Translations under genes and position numbers: made by a program | Assembly: GCA_025667525.1 (NCBI GenBank) | Contig: CM046880.1 | Coordinates: forward strand, 592,509,895 to 592,573,894 | Length of the DNA stretch: 64,000 nucleotides | Direction of reading: 5' to 3' | Origin: Glebionis coronaria | Taxonomy: Eukaryota > Streptophyta > Magnoliopsida > Asterales > Asteraceae | Notes under the pieces: generated by a model | Told to the model about the DNA's origin: nothing | The model's database searches: none | Seen by the model: the letters and a program-made list of their open reading frames with translations, nothing else | In this document: positions 45,056 through 58,099 of the stretch, one piece after another | How positions within the stretch are numbered: position 1 is the first letter of the stretch | Layout: each line of letters starts with the position of its first letter

Positions 45056-48000
45056 TGTAACACCCCAAAATTTATACAACTCAATACAGCGGAAGACTCG
45101 TTGGTGTTACGGGATAGCACATTACTCACATCATAGACAACGCATAAAAATCGCGTCGTTTAATAATAAATCATTTCCATTCATAAACATCAAAGTTACA
45201 TCGGTCCCAAGTCATTATATTTCATACAAAGTTTTACAAAGTATTTGAATGGAAAATATTGTTTAAGTGCGCGCCATGAATTCTTGTCGTCTTCCCTAGA
45301 ATTACTTTCAAGTACCTGAGATAAAACATGTTAAAAGAAAAGGTCAGCGATAACGCCGAGTGAATTCATAGAGTTTAATGATTTCCATCAATATAATATC
45401 AGTATAAAATTATTACTGAAAATCAGTTTGTACAAATCATTTTAATAGGCCATAAAATAGCCAAAGTCATTTTATACAAATCTTCATCAAAATCATAATA
45501 TAGGCATTTGCCTTAAAAATCATTATACGAGCCAATGTCGTAAAAACATCATACAATACGCCTTATGACGTTGTATAAAAATAAAAACCGTTATATGAAT
45601 ATGGTTATGAAAACCAAAACACGAACATAATATCAATAGTATGACCCTGTATTGCTAGTCAGGCAATACATCGTAATTCGGAGCGTCTAGTAGTATTTCG
45701 TTAGTTTGGATTATTATAAGCCGCATGACATTGTTACCTTACTAAACCAACAACGGGTGGCTAACCCGTTACCAATTTTGCCCATCTAAAGTAGCGTGTC
45801 GTCACAAAGGTCACGCTATGGAAATCTTCTCATACATAAATTCGCTTACCAATCAATGTGGCACGACGGGGATCAACCGTCAAGGCGCGAACTGGGGTGA
45901 TCGTCCCCAAATAGTACTATTATATGCACAAGCGTCTACCAAATCCCGGTAGTTCACAATTCATGCTAATGGGACTTTTAGTGACATAACCTAACTTTAA
46001 TAATCCATTTTATTTCATCTATCGGGTCCTTTCATCATTTATCGGGTCATACAATCGGGTCATTCAATCATACGGGTCCAAATCAATAAACAAACAATCG
46101 GGACAAATGGTGTCCTATTTTATAAAAACTAACATGTTATCTCCCTCGCGGGTTTATAAAACATTTATAAAACATTTAAAAGAGTGCGAGGCTATGAACT
46201 CACGTTGATGTGGGAAGGCGGGTTATCGACAATTCGGACGTACGGTACGTGCTTCAATCACGGAAACCTAGACAAATAATACTCGTCTTAGACTCTTGTC
46301 CAATGACTTTATAAAAATAAAAATTATGTATACATATGATGATTATATATATATGATGATCAAGTGGGTTTACATATTCTCGTTTACTCATTTTAGTGTT
46401 ATGTGTCGATAACTTTTATACTAGTTTACTAGTTTTACCTATTTACGTGTTTTAGGTTCAATAAACTTATTATAAGTTCTTTAATTTGTTTTAATCCATT
46501 TTATACTTATATTATCAGTATTTAAAATTTACAAGTTGGGCCCAAATGGGTTAAGCCCAATAAGTTCTTTTTATAAGAGTTTAACTTATTTAGTCCAATT
46601 ATTAGTCCAATATGTTTACTTAGCTTGTTAATGTCCGTTTGTCCTATAGTTCGAGTTTTTATCGGTTTTTACTTGTTATACATGTCTATATATCAGTATA
46701 TAAGTTTTATAAAGTTTTCATTAGACGGGTCCAACCATCTAAGTTTTATTTAACAAAAACGTTAATTTTACGGTATTAGCCGAAAAAGTCGTAAAAATCA
46801 TGTTTATAGTTTTATAACTCATAAAACTTAACAAGTTACCATTTTTATAAAATTTCCACTTATTTACCATTGTACACATATATATAAATGTATTATATAA
46901 GTTAGTGGGTTTTAATTTATGTTTTATACTATTAAATTGTGAGTGCTTATATAATAGTATTATACTTTAATTTCCAAAATCTGATTTTTATCTTCACTTT
47001 CACCAAAACTGCCATATCTAGAGTTATATATAGAGATAGAAGCTCAAATTTTTATCACATACACTACATGATATGTGCTCCATTTAACTCTTTTATAGAT
47101 ACTGTTGAATCATCTTCTAAGTATTTTCTAAAAATCGTCCAAAACAGTAAACTCAGATTTGTACCCTAAACTTGTTTTGATCATATCTCACTCATCACAA
47201 TGATTCCATTGCATGGCCAACTCTCACATGTGTACAAGACCCATAGCTTAATTTATATTAATTCTACTTCATTGTTTTATCAGTTCATGACATGTTTCTT
47301 TACTGTTTTATACAGCCATCAATTTTAAGCAAGATTTTAGCCTTGTTCTTTATAGTTTTTCACCTTTTTAATCATGTTTATCAACACCAAATCCCCACAT
47401 AACATTTTTATCATCATATAATCATCATATACATATAAAATAGGAAATAAAATACATGTTTACATAATCAAAATAACAAGAAGATGAGGAGGACAATCTT
47501 TATACCACCATGTTGATGTAGGTTATGATTTGGACATGGATTTTGATGGAGAAACTTGTGGATAACCATGACCATCTTCAAGATCACCAATCTTCATGAA
47601 TACCTTGTGGAAAATCAGCCCTACTACTCCATGAAAACTCCTCCTTGGATGTTATAAGCACCACCAATCAATAGGGTTTCAAAAGGGCTTCAACATATGT
47701 GTATATAACATAAGATTTCATGGTTGATTTTGATCAAATTTGGTGTTTAAGGGGAGAATGGGACGACATACATGAGAGGAGAAGAGAGAGTTTGAGGTGA
47801 TTTTGCATGGGTGGAAATGTGTGAATGAAGAAGCTAATGGTTTTAGCTAGTTTTGGTGGTAAGTGTTAGCTTACAAACTAAGCTAAAGACAAGTGTAAGA
47901 ATGGTTAAATAAACTTGACACCTCATGGGTGTTAAGTTGCTAGTTTTGGCCGGTTTGAGTGGGGGTGGGACAAGTGTCCCACTTGTCTCATCCCCATTTA

Positions 48001-48486
48001 TTTACGGGTACTCCTCGATTCTAGTTTCCTCGATTTGCGTGCCCTCGGGTCGCTTTACGAAAAACGTTTTTATAAATTATGAATCAACGTCACAAAACGA
48101 ATCCAATAAAAATTGTTTCATCAAAAACGGAGTTCGAAAACGTAAATACGAATCCTAGGGTTTTCGGTTTAGTCGTAAAGGACGTTAAAATAAAATCGTA
48201 AGTCCTAATCTCTTCTCGTAAATTTATGAGTTTATGAACCAACACAAATTTAAAACTCCAAAATAATATTTACAGATAAATTTATTTTCTGAAATGTCGT
48301 ACTGTCACCAAAGACGGTGTATGTAAACGTGAGCACGTAACGTTGAATCCTCCGGTTTAGACGTAGTCGACGCTACTACAAGACGTAAATCCAAATTTCT
48401 TCCCAAAAATAAGTGAGTTCATATAATAATATTTTCAAATAAATATTGAGAATAAAATATTGACCATAAATTGACGGATTGTCACA
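45056..48486 (-). repeat. 3' LTR of element F (3431 bp)
   Basis: On the + strand it reads tgtaacacccc ... ttgtcaca. It differs from the 5' LTR by scattered substitutions and an 8-bp segment (aatacagc near 45082) absent from the other copy. The open frames inside are not genes. Confidence 0.9.
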
Positions 48487-48504
48487 GCATTTACCCCTAA
48501 ACAG
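48487..48504 (-). other. Polypurine tract of element F
   Basis: On the minus strand ctgtttaggggtaaatgc adjoins the LTR start TGTGACAATCC. Confidence 0.75.
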
Positions 48505-48544
48505 GATCTTTGTCCTCCAAGATCATCTTACCTTACTACTCGCT

Positions 48545-50985
48545 TCTTATAGAGTTAAAGCCATGTGGGTATTTCCTCCACATTCGGTCTTTTCTCACAA
48601 GTGTGATTCATTACAATACGCGAGTTTCATCAAACATAACTACGGGAATAAGATCAGGCTAAATGTTGACTTACTTTCTCTATCCATGATGTTCACGGGT
48701 TTCTGATGAATGCAACTTTTCGCCGATCTAAGCTTTACTAAGAACAATCAGATTTTCACTTGATAGATATTTATCAAGTTTGATTTACGAAACATAATTT
48801 ACGCAGTCCTTGAAGTCCTAGGGTAGATCCAGCTTATATGCCTTTCAAACCAATCTTTTACATCATCTTAATGGTCCCATACAACGGGGACTTATATCCC
48901 ATGATTTGTCAGATCATGAATTCATTTTTCCAAGGTTAAAAATTGTGGCATAACTTCGCTACCCATTTGTTACTTCAAGATCTACATTTCATATTCACAT
49001 AACCTCTTGCCCACTACCGGCAGTCAATAATCAGATCCTAATTTCAACAATCATTTCAGATCTCGCGGGTCGGGTATTTTGTAAGGTTAGGTTTGCCATC
49101 CTAGGAAACCTTAAACCTAAAAGACATGTCCAACTCACAATGGGTGTATGTCGGATGTCTTCATCTCAACTCCTGCTTACAGATGCTCTAATTTCTAAAT
49201 CTTAACAAGATTCGATCTCGATCCTAATACGATAGTTATCAATGATAATATCTCCAAAGGAAAACGATTATATGGTTTATTACCAAAGGTCAATCATTCA
49301 AACATAGAACAACGCTTATAGTATTTTGTATCGTTACTTTACCTCGTCCCTTCGATTGGGGTGGTACATAGTACTCTCATCAAGGTTCGTTCTCAATGAC
49401 TTCTGAGCAAATCTCTAGAAATTCGATGCGAAGCGAGGATCTTGGTAAAGATGTTCGATACAGGCACACTATGTTTACATAACTCTTTTGCATTTATCAT
49501 TTACGGGGAATGATATTAGCAGATTTGGTCAGTCTGTCGACGATGACCCAAATCGAATCAATTTCAGATGATGACCTTTGCAATAGCTAGACGTTTACCA
49601 ATGTACGAGGCGATGTCTGCCTTCATATTTGCCATTAGTACAACTTCTTCAGACAGAGATACTTTTAGTCATAAAATGACATAAATAGAATACTTATACT
49701 TACAAATTCCAACATACTATATCTCACAATCTCCATATTTAAACAATCACAAGTGGTCTTTTATACATTTTAACGCCATCGGCTTCTTAATTTTTAATGG
49801 TTCACATTAGCCGCGAACCCCTTTTTATTATCTATATTATCTCTTTTTACAATCATCGGCTATTTTTAAATTGTTCGGCAATTTATTTCGCACAATCATT
49901 ATTAAGAAATATATCTTAATTGATTCTTTATACTTTCTATATAGTATGTCAGTAGTTACGTTCACCTTTCTTCATATTTTCTAAGTTTTAATTCTATCTC
50001 AACTATTGTTTTTATCTGTTTTACTCACTCCGTCGTCTAAAGCGTCGATAATTATTATAATTAATTAAATAATTATTAGTTAATTTTTTTATGAAGCGTA
50101 AACGTAAAAGTTTTAAATTTCTTAGTTCGACCAATTATATAAAATGTTCAAAAATAAATTTGAATTTAATTAACACGATTTTTGTTGATTTATCGAAAAT
50201 AATTAATAGGATTCGTAAATGTTCGAAAAATCTTTGGTTATACTGTGGTCAAAATTTTTTTAGTTGAAAAGCAAAAATTGTCGTTTCAAATTTTAAGTCA
50301 TGGTTTATATAGTTTCCTCAATTCTTCTTAAGTTGTCTAGAGGTATACACAAACATTTACCCCTAAACAGAAGTTTAGTTAAATGGTTTGTGTATAAGGG
50401 AATAATCCCTTAAAAATCCTTTGTTAAAATATTTGTCAAAATATATTTGCACTTTCTTTTTAGTATAACTCAAAGTCTTAAATAACTTCTAAATTTTGAA
50501 GAGTCAATTTATTTTCCATTATCTATTAATCACATGGTTAAATCATGTAAAGGATTAAGTCTTTAATCACATGTTAATTATTCGAGGTACAATTTTTAAT
50601 TGTTTGGCCAATTCAGGGCAATCTATAATTAATTATTAACTCCTTTCTATTCTTACAAATAAACAAATAGTTCTTAATGATCATACACATGGATTTATCA
50701 AATTACAGCCTACACACGTGATTCACCAAATTTATGAATACTACATGTGCATTGTCAATCCAAACGACATCACGTGAAACTCATAACGTTCATTACAAGT
50801 ACCGGATGTAGTGATTGGAATAGATAATCCTTTTCGCAGATGCGAAGTTGATGATAACCATGCTGAGGATCAAAAACCTTGTAAATGATCGAACAAATCT
50901 TCCATTTCGAGTTATGGATATCATTTTCGATTGTCAATTTACTCAGTTCACAGTAATCTATAAATATAAGGAATGATAACACCAT
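48545..50985 (-). pseudogene. Element F pol relic (RT, integrase, chromodomain tail)
   Basis: Short translated pieces line up in order with element A. RT: IDYCELSKLTIEND then GYHQLRI (50985-50770). Integrase finger region: LKKLY and ADIASYIGK (49700-49590). Integrase core: [14 protein letters not shown] (49560-49515) and a degraded DPRFAS-like stretch near 49440. Chromodomain tail: IMDRE and WRKYPH (48745-48580). Every piece is interrupted by stops and frameshifts, and the catalytic residues are mostly lost. No RNase H could be recognised. This is far more decayed than the LTRs. Confidence 0.7.
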
Positions 50986-52191
50986 AGCTCTTCAGGATGA
51001 CAGGCTTGGTGTAATAAAATCTTTCTCCGACAACTCTCTCTCAGTTGTACGGTAATTCCTTTAATTTAGATGGTACTGACGTACAGTGCACAAGCCACAA
51101 GTGCAGCACCGGAAATATAATCAATACGAATTTCAACTTGCCTTAATAGCAAAAGTCTAGGTAATTCATTAACAAATACTTACTAAAGTTTCAGATAACG
51201 AATACATCTTTTAATACATTCACTTTTTAAGTTCTTTCTAGATTATTATATTTATAACTAATTCACAACCATTCACGGTATAACTTCAAGTCTAAATGCA
51301 AGATAAAATCATCCATCAAGAATTATTTAGATCACTTTTGATAATCAACATCTTATCATTTAGGGGAAGTCTACTCGAGTTCCCATCAATTAAGACAATG
51401 TCGTCATGTCATAATCAATCAATCTATTCTACTGGAACTATCAACTTTCCAGTCTTATTACCGTCGATAAGATGTGAACTTCTCAAAAGACTAATAATAA
51501 CTCATAATCCTTTCACTAATTCAAGGATATATGGAGACACAACTACTATTAAAAGAGTAATGCCAACGCATAATCTACGCGAGAGAATTTCAAATCAGAT
51601 AGAGACGAAAACATTTAACGAATATGAATATATCCCATGTTTTCATAATTTGAGTACGCATTTGAAAGCTCCTCGGATCGTTACCCAGGTCATTCAAATG
51701 AAATCAAATCATAAGAAATGATAAGAACGTCAATACATCCAGTCGGGTATCAACACTCGGTAATCAGATACTTTTCCTAAGAATCTCACTACAGGAGAAT
51801 TGGACAAGAAAGAATTGTCAATTGTCAAATAAGACAATTTCCACAGATGAGTAAATTCGACTCAGAAGAATAGATGCTACAGGCACATATGTAGGTGTCC
51901 CTACTAATATGTCCCTATTTTGCACTTCTTGCAGATCTCATAAAATTTATTCTCCACAATCTTCAAAGAAAATTTAGTGTTTATTAATCAGTTTTATGGT
52001 GACTACTAATCAGCCTTGCATGGTCCATTCCAAATTGTATGTAGGCGCGCAACTATATACAATTTCAAGATTAACGATGCAATACTCAGTTCGTCAAAAT
52101 TTTATCATTATGTTTATAATAAAAACATTTTCATACTTAATTCTTAAATAAGAATCATAATAAATTTACAAAGATTTTCCTTGTTATGAAA
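50986..52191 (-). other. Element F interior, gag/protease side, unrecognisable
   Basis: By position this should be protease and late gag, but I could not align any motif. A 141-codon frame on + (51296-51721) has no family resemblance and is probably chance. Confidence 0.4.
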
Positions 52192-52196
52192 ACAAT
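52192..52196. repeat. Target-site duplication acaat, left of element G
   Basis: The matching copy is at 56491-56495. Confidence 0.85.
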
Positions 52197-52772
52197 TGTT
52201 GATCCCAAACTTAGATCGATTTAGCTTTGTATTACCGATATTGAATCAAGTATAATACGTAGAGAAAATTTGTTGTATTGAACAAACTAAGTGTTATGCA
52301 GAATTTAACACTTAGAAAAAAGAACAAAACAAAGTAAACAAAACTTTCACTTTGATTAATAATATCAATGAATGATTACAATGAAAGTGTTATGAGATAT
52401 GTGGAAGAGGTGTGTGAAAAAGATGTGTCTTATGTCTAACCCTAAGGCCTCCTTTTATAGGTTTAAGGAGCCTTGTACAAAAAGCTAAGATCAACTATTT
52501 TAGGAAGAGACATAAGATAAACATAACTTATTGACTAAATCTTTTTAAACATTTAAGAATATATTCTGAATTCTTATCTTCATATTTTGTCCACCAGCTT
52601 GAAGAATTCATCATTGGCAGATTTAGTCCTTGTCTTTGTCTTTAAGATTCTTCTTGTCAACGCCTTGATAATTCTTATCAGCGTCTCATCTGTCAGCGCC
52701 TCGTTTACTCTTGACAGCGTCCAATTTCCTCTTGTCAGCGTTCTAGTGACTTAGCTAATTTTATTCCCAACA
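52197..52772 (-). repeat. 3' LTR of element G (576 bp)
   Basis: On the minus strand it runs TGTTGGGAATAAAAT to GGGATCAACA. Between 52640 and 52745 it has about six copies of a gtcagcg/atcagcg motif. Confidence 0.9.
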
Positions 52773-52787
52773 ATCCTCCCCTAAACT
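52773..52787 (-). other. Polypurine tract of element G
   Basis: On the minus strand gtttaggggaggat adjoins the LTR start. Confidence 0.75.
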
Positions 52788-54261
52788 TGATATCTACTCT
52801 AGTAATCAAGTTTCTGAATAAAATAAAACATACAGAGAGGATTCTTACAAATATACTTATCCCTGAATTTGAGTAATAATAAATCTCGAAAAGTCAATCA
52901 CTCAAATCACTTGTATAGTCAGCCTTCACTTGGTCTTAATCATCTTCAACACCTATAGAGTCTTTGAAGCTTTCTTTATTACTTTTTTCACTCAAATTCG
53001 ATTGCTCCTCCCCTTTTTAAGACTCCTCTCCAAGATCAATATACAAGGACATAACTAAGAACATCCTCCTTGCATTAGCTTCCCAAACAACAAGTCTATC
53101 AGGTTAAAACAATGATCCTTGACAATTTGTACCATTTATGTATTATGCTTTTGCAAGCTAATACAGATTTTCGTCAATTCCATCAATGTCAAAGGTTTCA
53201 TACTGTCCTCATCCATATTCGGGAAATGAATCCTCAATATTGATTCATAGGACATGGGGATGGATTTACTGATGATAAGACTGACTTGACCTGCATTAAA
53301 GCTAGTGCCAATAGTCTCAGCCATCTCCATAACACTATACACCCTTGTGAAAGTGATCTCTGCTGCTACTAGATGTCAATCACTAGGAAAAACATCTCAA
53401 TGATCATTAGGCTTCCAGATATCCAAAAATTTGAAAAATGAAAGGGTGATGAAACATTTTGGGTCTTATAAAGAAGTTTATAAATGACACCAGCTAAGAT
53501 GTCATAACATAAAATGGACTTGAGAATATTGAAAACTTTAGGTAGAACATAAGCAAAGGTAATAATCCTAAGGAAATTAACTAGACTCTAATAAGCAAGA
53601 GTGACAAACATTGTTCATGCATACACTCATGCAAAAGCATGATAGACACACATGAACTCTAGAGTCCTTTGTTCACATATGCCCCAAAGAGAAAGTTAAC
53701 TCATATAAAACCTTTGCAACTCCCCAAGTAACCCAAAAATATATCTACCCCAAGTCACCCATACGACCACACCCAATTCTAGGCCAAAAGTCTTGGCAGC
53801 ATGCATAGTATATCAACTTTGCATGCTACAGTGCCTCACGAATTAGAAAACTAAATCGTACTCACCAGTGGACACAATCTAGAATTGTGATAAGAGTGCT
53901 CTAAGAGTACCCAAAAACCTAGAGGTTTACCTCCCCTTAATAAGCATACAAATCATTATATGTGAAGTAGCAAAATTTTATCTCAAGATAGGAATGTAAA
54001 CACTCCAACCATCATAAATAAAAGTTTGCAATTCTGTATCCATCCAAATGTAGCTCCATTTTCCTGCATAGTTAGACAAAAACCACAAAAACACACCAAC
54101 AGAGGCTACCCTTTCCCACAACAATGGGTAGAGATAACATGTTAATGGATAAAAATAATATTAGTGGAAAGACCAACAATGCATGTTCCTTGAGCATCCA
54201 CTATCCCAATATCCTTGATCATTAACCTGCTTTTGGATAGGCTACTAAAAAAGAAAACAAA

Positions 54262-55833
54262 TTAGTTTTCTTTGGAGATCCAAGCCTTGTCAGACTTGGA
54301 TCTGTCTAGTTGTTCAACTAGAGTGGTCTTATTCTTTGCCACAAATCCCTGTTCATCCCTTTGTGACCTAAACACCCAATTTGTTCCAATGATACTAGTA
54401 ATGACCTTCTCAAGATATTTAAATCTATTCCAAGTCATTGAAATACCAATTAAATTAGAGTTTTGCTCTTGTTTAGGTTTCCAAGTTAAGTAGGATGATG
54501 CTTCAGACCCTTGACCCTTATTAACCAAGTATCTTTGTTTATGTGGTCTAAAATAAGGTCTCATACCAAACTTGGAGCTGTCAGTGCTGCATTTGTGCCT
54601 GTCAGCGTTGAATTTGTTCCTGTCAGCGCTGAATTTTTCCTTGTCAGCGCTGAATTTGTTCATATCAGCGCCCAAATTAGGGTTTGCTACAGGAACATAC
54701 TGTCTGTTTGACCAAGTGTTGGTCTTTTGAAAGGGCCTTTTTCCATGGGTGTTAGTTGCCTTAGAGAAGAAAGGAGCTGGTCTAGTAGCCTGCGGTCTAG
54801 TGTGGACAAAAGGTCTATGGTTGACATTGGATGACCTATTGTCAGCGAATGAATTGTATTCACTCACACAATTATTTGCCAAATGTGAGAAGCTCCCACA
54901 TGAGTAACAAGCCTTTTGGAACACAAACTTAGGATTAGACTGATAAAACCCTGTCCCATTAACACTTTCTTGGCTTCTGAATGACCTAGGTTTCCTATAC
55001 ATTTCAGCGTATTTAACACTAGGTTGTTTCTTAATTGGGGAGCCAAGATTAACAAGTTTTCCAGTGTTGGGATTTGTCACAGTTATAGGTGTAGATACAA
55101 CTAGACTCTCAATGGGTGTAGGCACAAATGGACTCTCACTAAGGATCCCACCTTTAACAAATAAAGTGGGGTTGGCCTTTTTCCACTCTTCTAGGTCAAT
55201 AACCTTTTGTTGATATTCCTCAACTGGGGAAAGAAATCTAGATGGAGGAATAAATTCCTCTTCTTGGAGTTCTGGAATACCAGTCCAAGAGAGATCCTTT
55301 CTATGGACACCATAGAAGTCCCCAGCAGGTGGTGGAACGGCAACATATTCTTTCATCCCAATCCCAGTCATATCCCTAGAATCCCTTTGTTCACTAACAC
55401 ATTTTTCTAGGGTTTGTGAGGCCTTATCAAATCTTTGAATTTTAAGGTCTACATTATCCTTATTCTTGATAGCCTCATCTAACTTAGCCTGTAATTCAGC
55501 ATTGACTCTGTTCATGATGTTTCTAATATCTATACTAGAGTTTAAATCATGTTTTAAAATATTGATTTGATCTTTTAGGTCAAACTCCATTTTCTTATAC
55601 TCAGCTACAGTCTTTTCAGTTTGAGTAAGAGCAAGTTGATAGTTAGACAACTTGCATCTCTCAGTACTCACATCTCCTAACAATCTTAAAACCTCTTTGT
55701 TAAGTCTTTCAGTATTTAACCTACAAGAAGAGTTATCACATACCTCACTATCAGAACATGAAGATGAATTGGAACTTGTGGAATTTGAAGTAGACGTGGC
55801 CTTAACTGAAAACATCATCAGATTCTTCTTCAC
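54262..55833 (-). pseudogene. Element G gag C-terminal half with CCHC knuckle
   Basis: An open frame of about 523 codons. It has a Ser-rich start (STSNSTSSNSSSCSDSE), a Leu/Lys/Glu-rich likely coiled coil (residues about 45-140), and a knuckle CYSCGSFSHLANNC (C-x2-C-x4-H-x4-C, residue about 310). A short peptide repeat of the type NKFSADR/EKFSADR follows (four to five copies, near 54680-54590), then Gln/Lys-rich sequence. It lacks the UBN2-type N-terminal domain seen in element C, has no proper ATG at its start (GTG at 55833), and the leader before it is in another frame, so a frameshift or deletion lies near 55830. The frame ends at 54262, just before a DSGCSR protease motif in the same direction. 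Confidence 0.8.
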
Positions 55834-55900
55834 CTTCTTCTTTAGCCTGGTTCACCTCACGATATTGGATTTCGTTCTTCAAATCAAAGTTTCTCAACAA

Positions 55901-55912
55901 GCTCTGATACCA
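55901..55912 (-). other. Primer-binding site of element G
   Basis: On the minus strand tggtatcagagc is complementary to the initiator tRNA-Met 3' end, 2 bp from the LTR. Confidence 0.85.
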
Positions 55913-55914
55913 CT

Positions 55915-56490
55915 TGTTGATCCCAAACTTAGATCGATTTAGCTTTGTATTACCGAGATTGAATCAAGTATAATACATAGAGAAACTTTGTTGTATTGAA
56001 CAAACTAAGTGTTATGCGGAATTTAACACTTAGAACAAAGAACAAAACAAAGTAAACAAAACTTTCACTTTGATTAATAATATCAATGAATGATTACAAT
56101 GAAAGTGTTATGAGATATGTGGAAGAGGTGTGTGAAAAAGATGTGTCTTATGTCTAACCCTAAGGCCTACTTTTATAGGTTTAAGGAGCCTTGTACAAAA
56201 AGCTAAGATCAACTATTTTAGGAAGAGACATAAGATAAACATAACTTATTGACTAAATCTTTTTAAACATTTAAGAATATATTCTGAATTCTTATCTTCA
56301 TATTTTGTCCACCAGCTTGAAGAATTCATCATTGGCAGATTTGGTCCTTGTCTTTGTCTTTAAGATTCTTCTTGTCAACGCCTTGATAATTCTTATCAGC
56401 GTCTCATCTGTCAGCGCCTCGTTTACTCTTGTCAGCGTCCAATTTCCTCTTATCAGCGTTCTAGTGACTTAGCTAATTTTATTCCCAACA
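55915..56490 (-). repeat. 5' LTR of element G (576 bp)
   Basis: Same length as the 3' LTR, with only a few substitutions seen by eye. Followed by the target duplication acaat (56491-56495). Confidence 0.9.
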
Positions 56491-56495
56491 ACAAT

Positions 56496-58084
56496 TAAGT
56501 TTTCCCAAGGTGTTTTATAAACAACATCATTTCGATAACAATCACTTATAAATCCCACTTTGAATAATCCTTATAGTGATTAAAATTCAATTTCCTCAAA
56601 TGATACTGTTTTATCTTATAAAAACAATGAGTGATCTGCAAAAGAGTGATGAAAAGTTGTTCACCAAGAACTAACTATGATATGATAGGAAATGAGCTTT
56701 AGCCAAATAATCATGAGGTTCATGACCTCGATGGCACTCAAAAAGAATAATCCACAACGTAACTCAAATCAAGATGAGTACTTGTTCAATGGTTGCATCA
56801 CTAATGCGAACATTAGGATGAAGCAATAAAAGATAGATATCATCGATACATGTAGAATTTAGCAATCAAAGGTAGTCTTTTCATTAATCACAAACAAGTC
56901 AAATTGTACCGTAACACATTATGTGTCACTATGTCATACAATTCCAATACCTCATCCTACCAACTGATGTCTCAGTTAAGTTAGGGATTATTTTTAAAAG
57001 ATACCTCAATGAATACTAATCTACAAGAGTCATTAGGTGTTCCACATGTCCCGAAAGATCCATCGGTCTCAATTCAGAAGAAGATTTCTTCAATTTATTT
57101 CTTAGACACTGGGCATCTCGTCATTGGACAATGGCCTAGGAACAACCCTTAACACGAACCAACAAACAATTAAAACCTTATAATTCAATCAAAGAACTTA
57201 ACGACTTCCTCTTAAAAATTTCTTATTCCACACAAGTTAAGTTTCACTTTATTCAAGTTTTAATCAACTTATACTCAATTCGATATCCTACCTCATATTC
57301 CAATACTTTCAATCTTATTCATAAACCTTAATAGGCAATAAAAGCTTGATATGATCCACACTTAATTTCCAATCCTATAGCTCTTACAACAACAATTATC
57401 AAATGAGTCGCTAGTATGAGATGACTCGATCATTCAGTTAGACTTCTCGGAAAGGTATTAGTGGCATGAGGCTTTTGGGTAATGGTTCCAATGACAGCCT
57501 CAAGTGCAACATTCACCCTTTCGATTCTCAATTTAAGAATTGGATGACAACGAATCAAATGACATCTTTCTAGGTGGTAACGTTTTGTCAAATTCCACTC
57601 TATAAGGAAAGATCGTCATGACATTGATATCAGATTTAGTCTCGCCAATTCTTTTTCAATATCACAATCAACTAATATCTACACTTCTACGAATATCAAC
57701 CATTTGTTGGGATCATAAACATCCACAACTTGGTTTAGATCTAGGATAGCTAGAATTCCTACGAGAATAGCTTCGATTAGTTTACTAGGGGATTTAGGGT
57801 TACTTGTGACAATCTACGTCGTATAAATACCTCGTATAAATATCAAAATAATCATCAAACAATCATGTAATAAAATTACATCATATATATATAATCCAAG
57901 TTATATATATATATATTAAAATAACACTTCTCAGTCTGGTCTTGTCGGTAACTCGGGAATTCTTCGGCACCGTTATAGTCAAAAGATTTTTAGACATTTT
58001 TAGAAAAATGGTTATAGTTAAAAGATTTTGAAATGTTTTATTCAAAACCTTGGTTTTAAAAATCTTTCGTTCTCTATAACGAGA
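56496..58084 (-). other. Element F interior, gag and leader side
   Basis: By position this should hold gag on the minus strand, but stops are frequent in all frames and no gag motif could be secured. TA-rich near 57880-57920. Confidence 0.5.
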
Positions 58085-58096
58085 GCTCTGGTACCA
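58085..58096 (-). other. Primer-binding site of element F
   Basis: On the minus strand tggtaccagagc lies 3 bp from the 5' LTR; it is the tRNA-Met-type site with one change (tacc for tatc). Confidence 0.75.
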
Positions 58097-58099
58097 AAC

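Larger units (their letters stand above)
52197..56490 (-). mobile_element. Element G: Ty1/copia deletion derivative inside element F
   Basis: 4294 bp with 576-bp LTRs at both ends, nearly identical, and acaat target duplications. Inside are a primer-binding site (55912-55901), the C-terminal half of gag, the first residues of protease (DSGCSRNM, near 54215-54190) and about 1.3 kb of non-coding sequence up to a polypurine tract. The N-terminal gag domain and integrase-RT-RNase H are missing. Same family as element C. Confidence 0.9.

Noticed and set aside
47925..48158. 77-codon frame repeated at 60960-61172
   Set aside because: Present twice only because it lies in the two LTRs of F; no start context or family.
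51296..51721. 141-codon + strand frame in the interior of element F
   Set aside because: No recognisable family, antisense to the F coding direction, AT-rich; probably chance.
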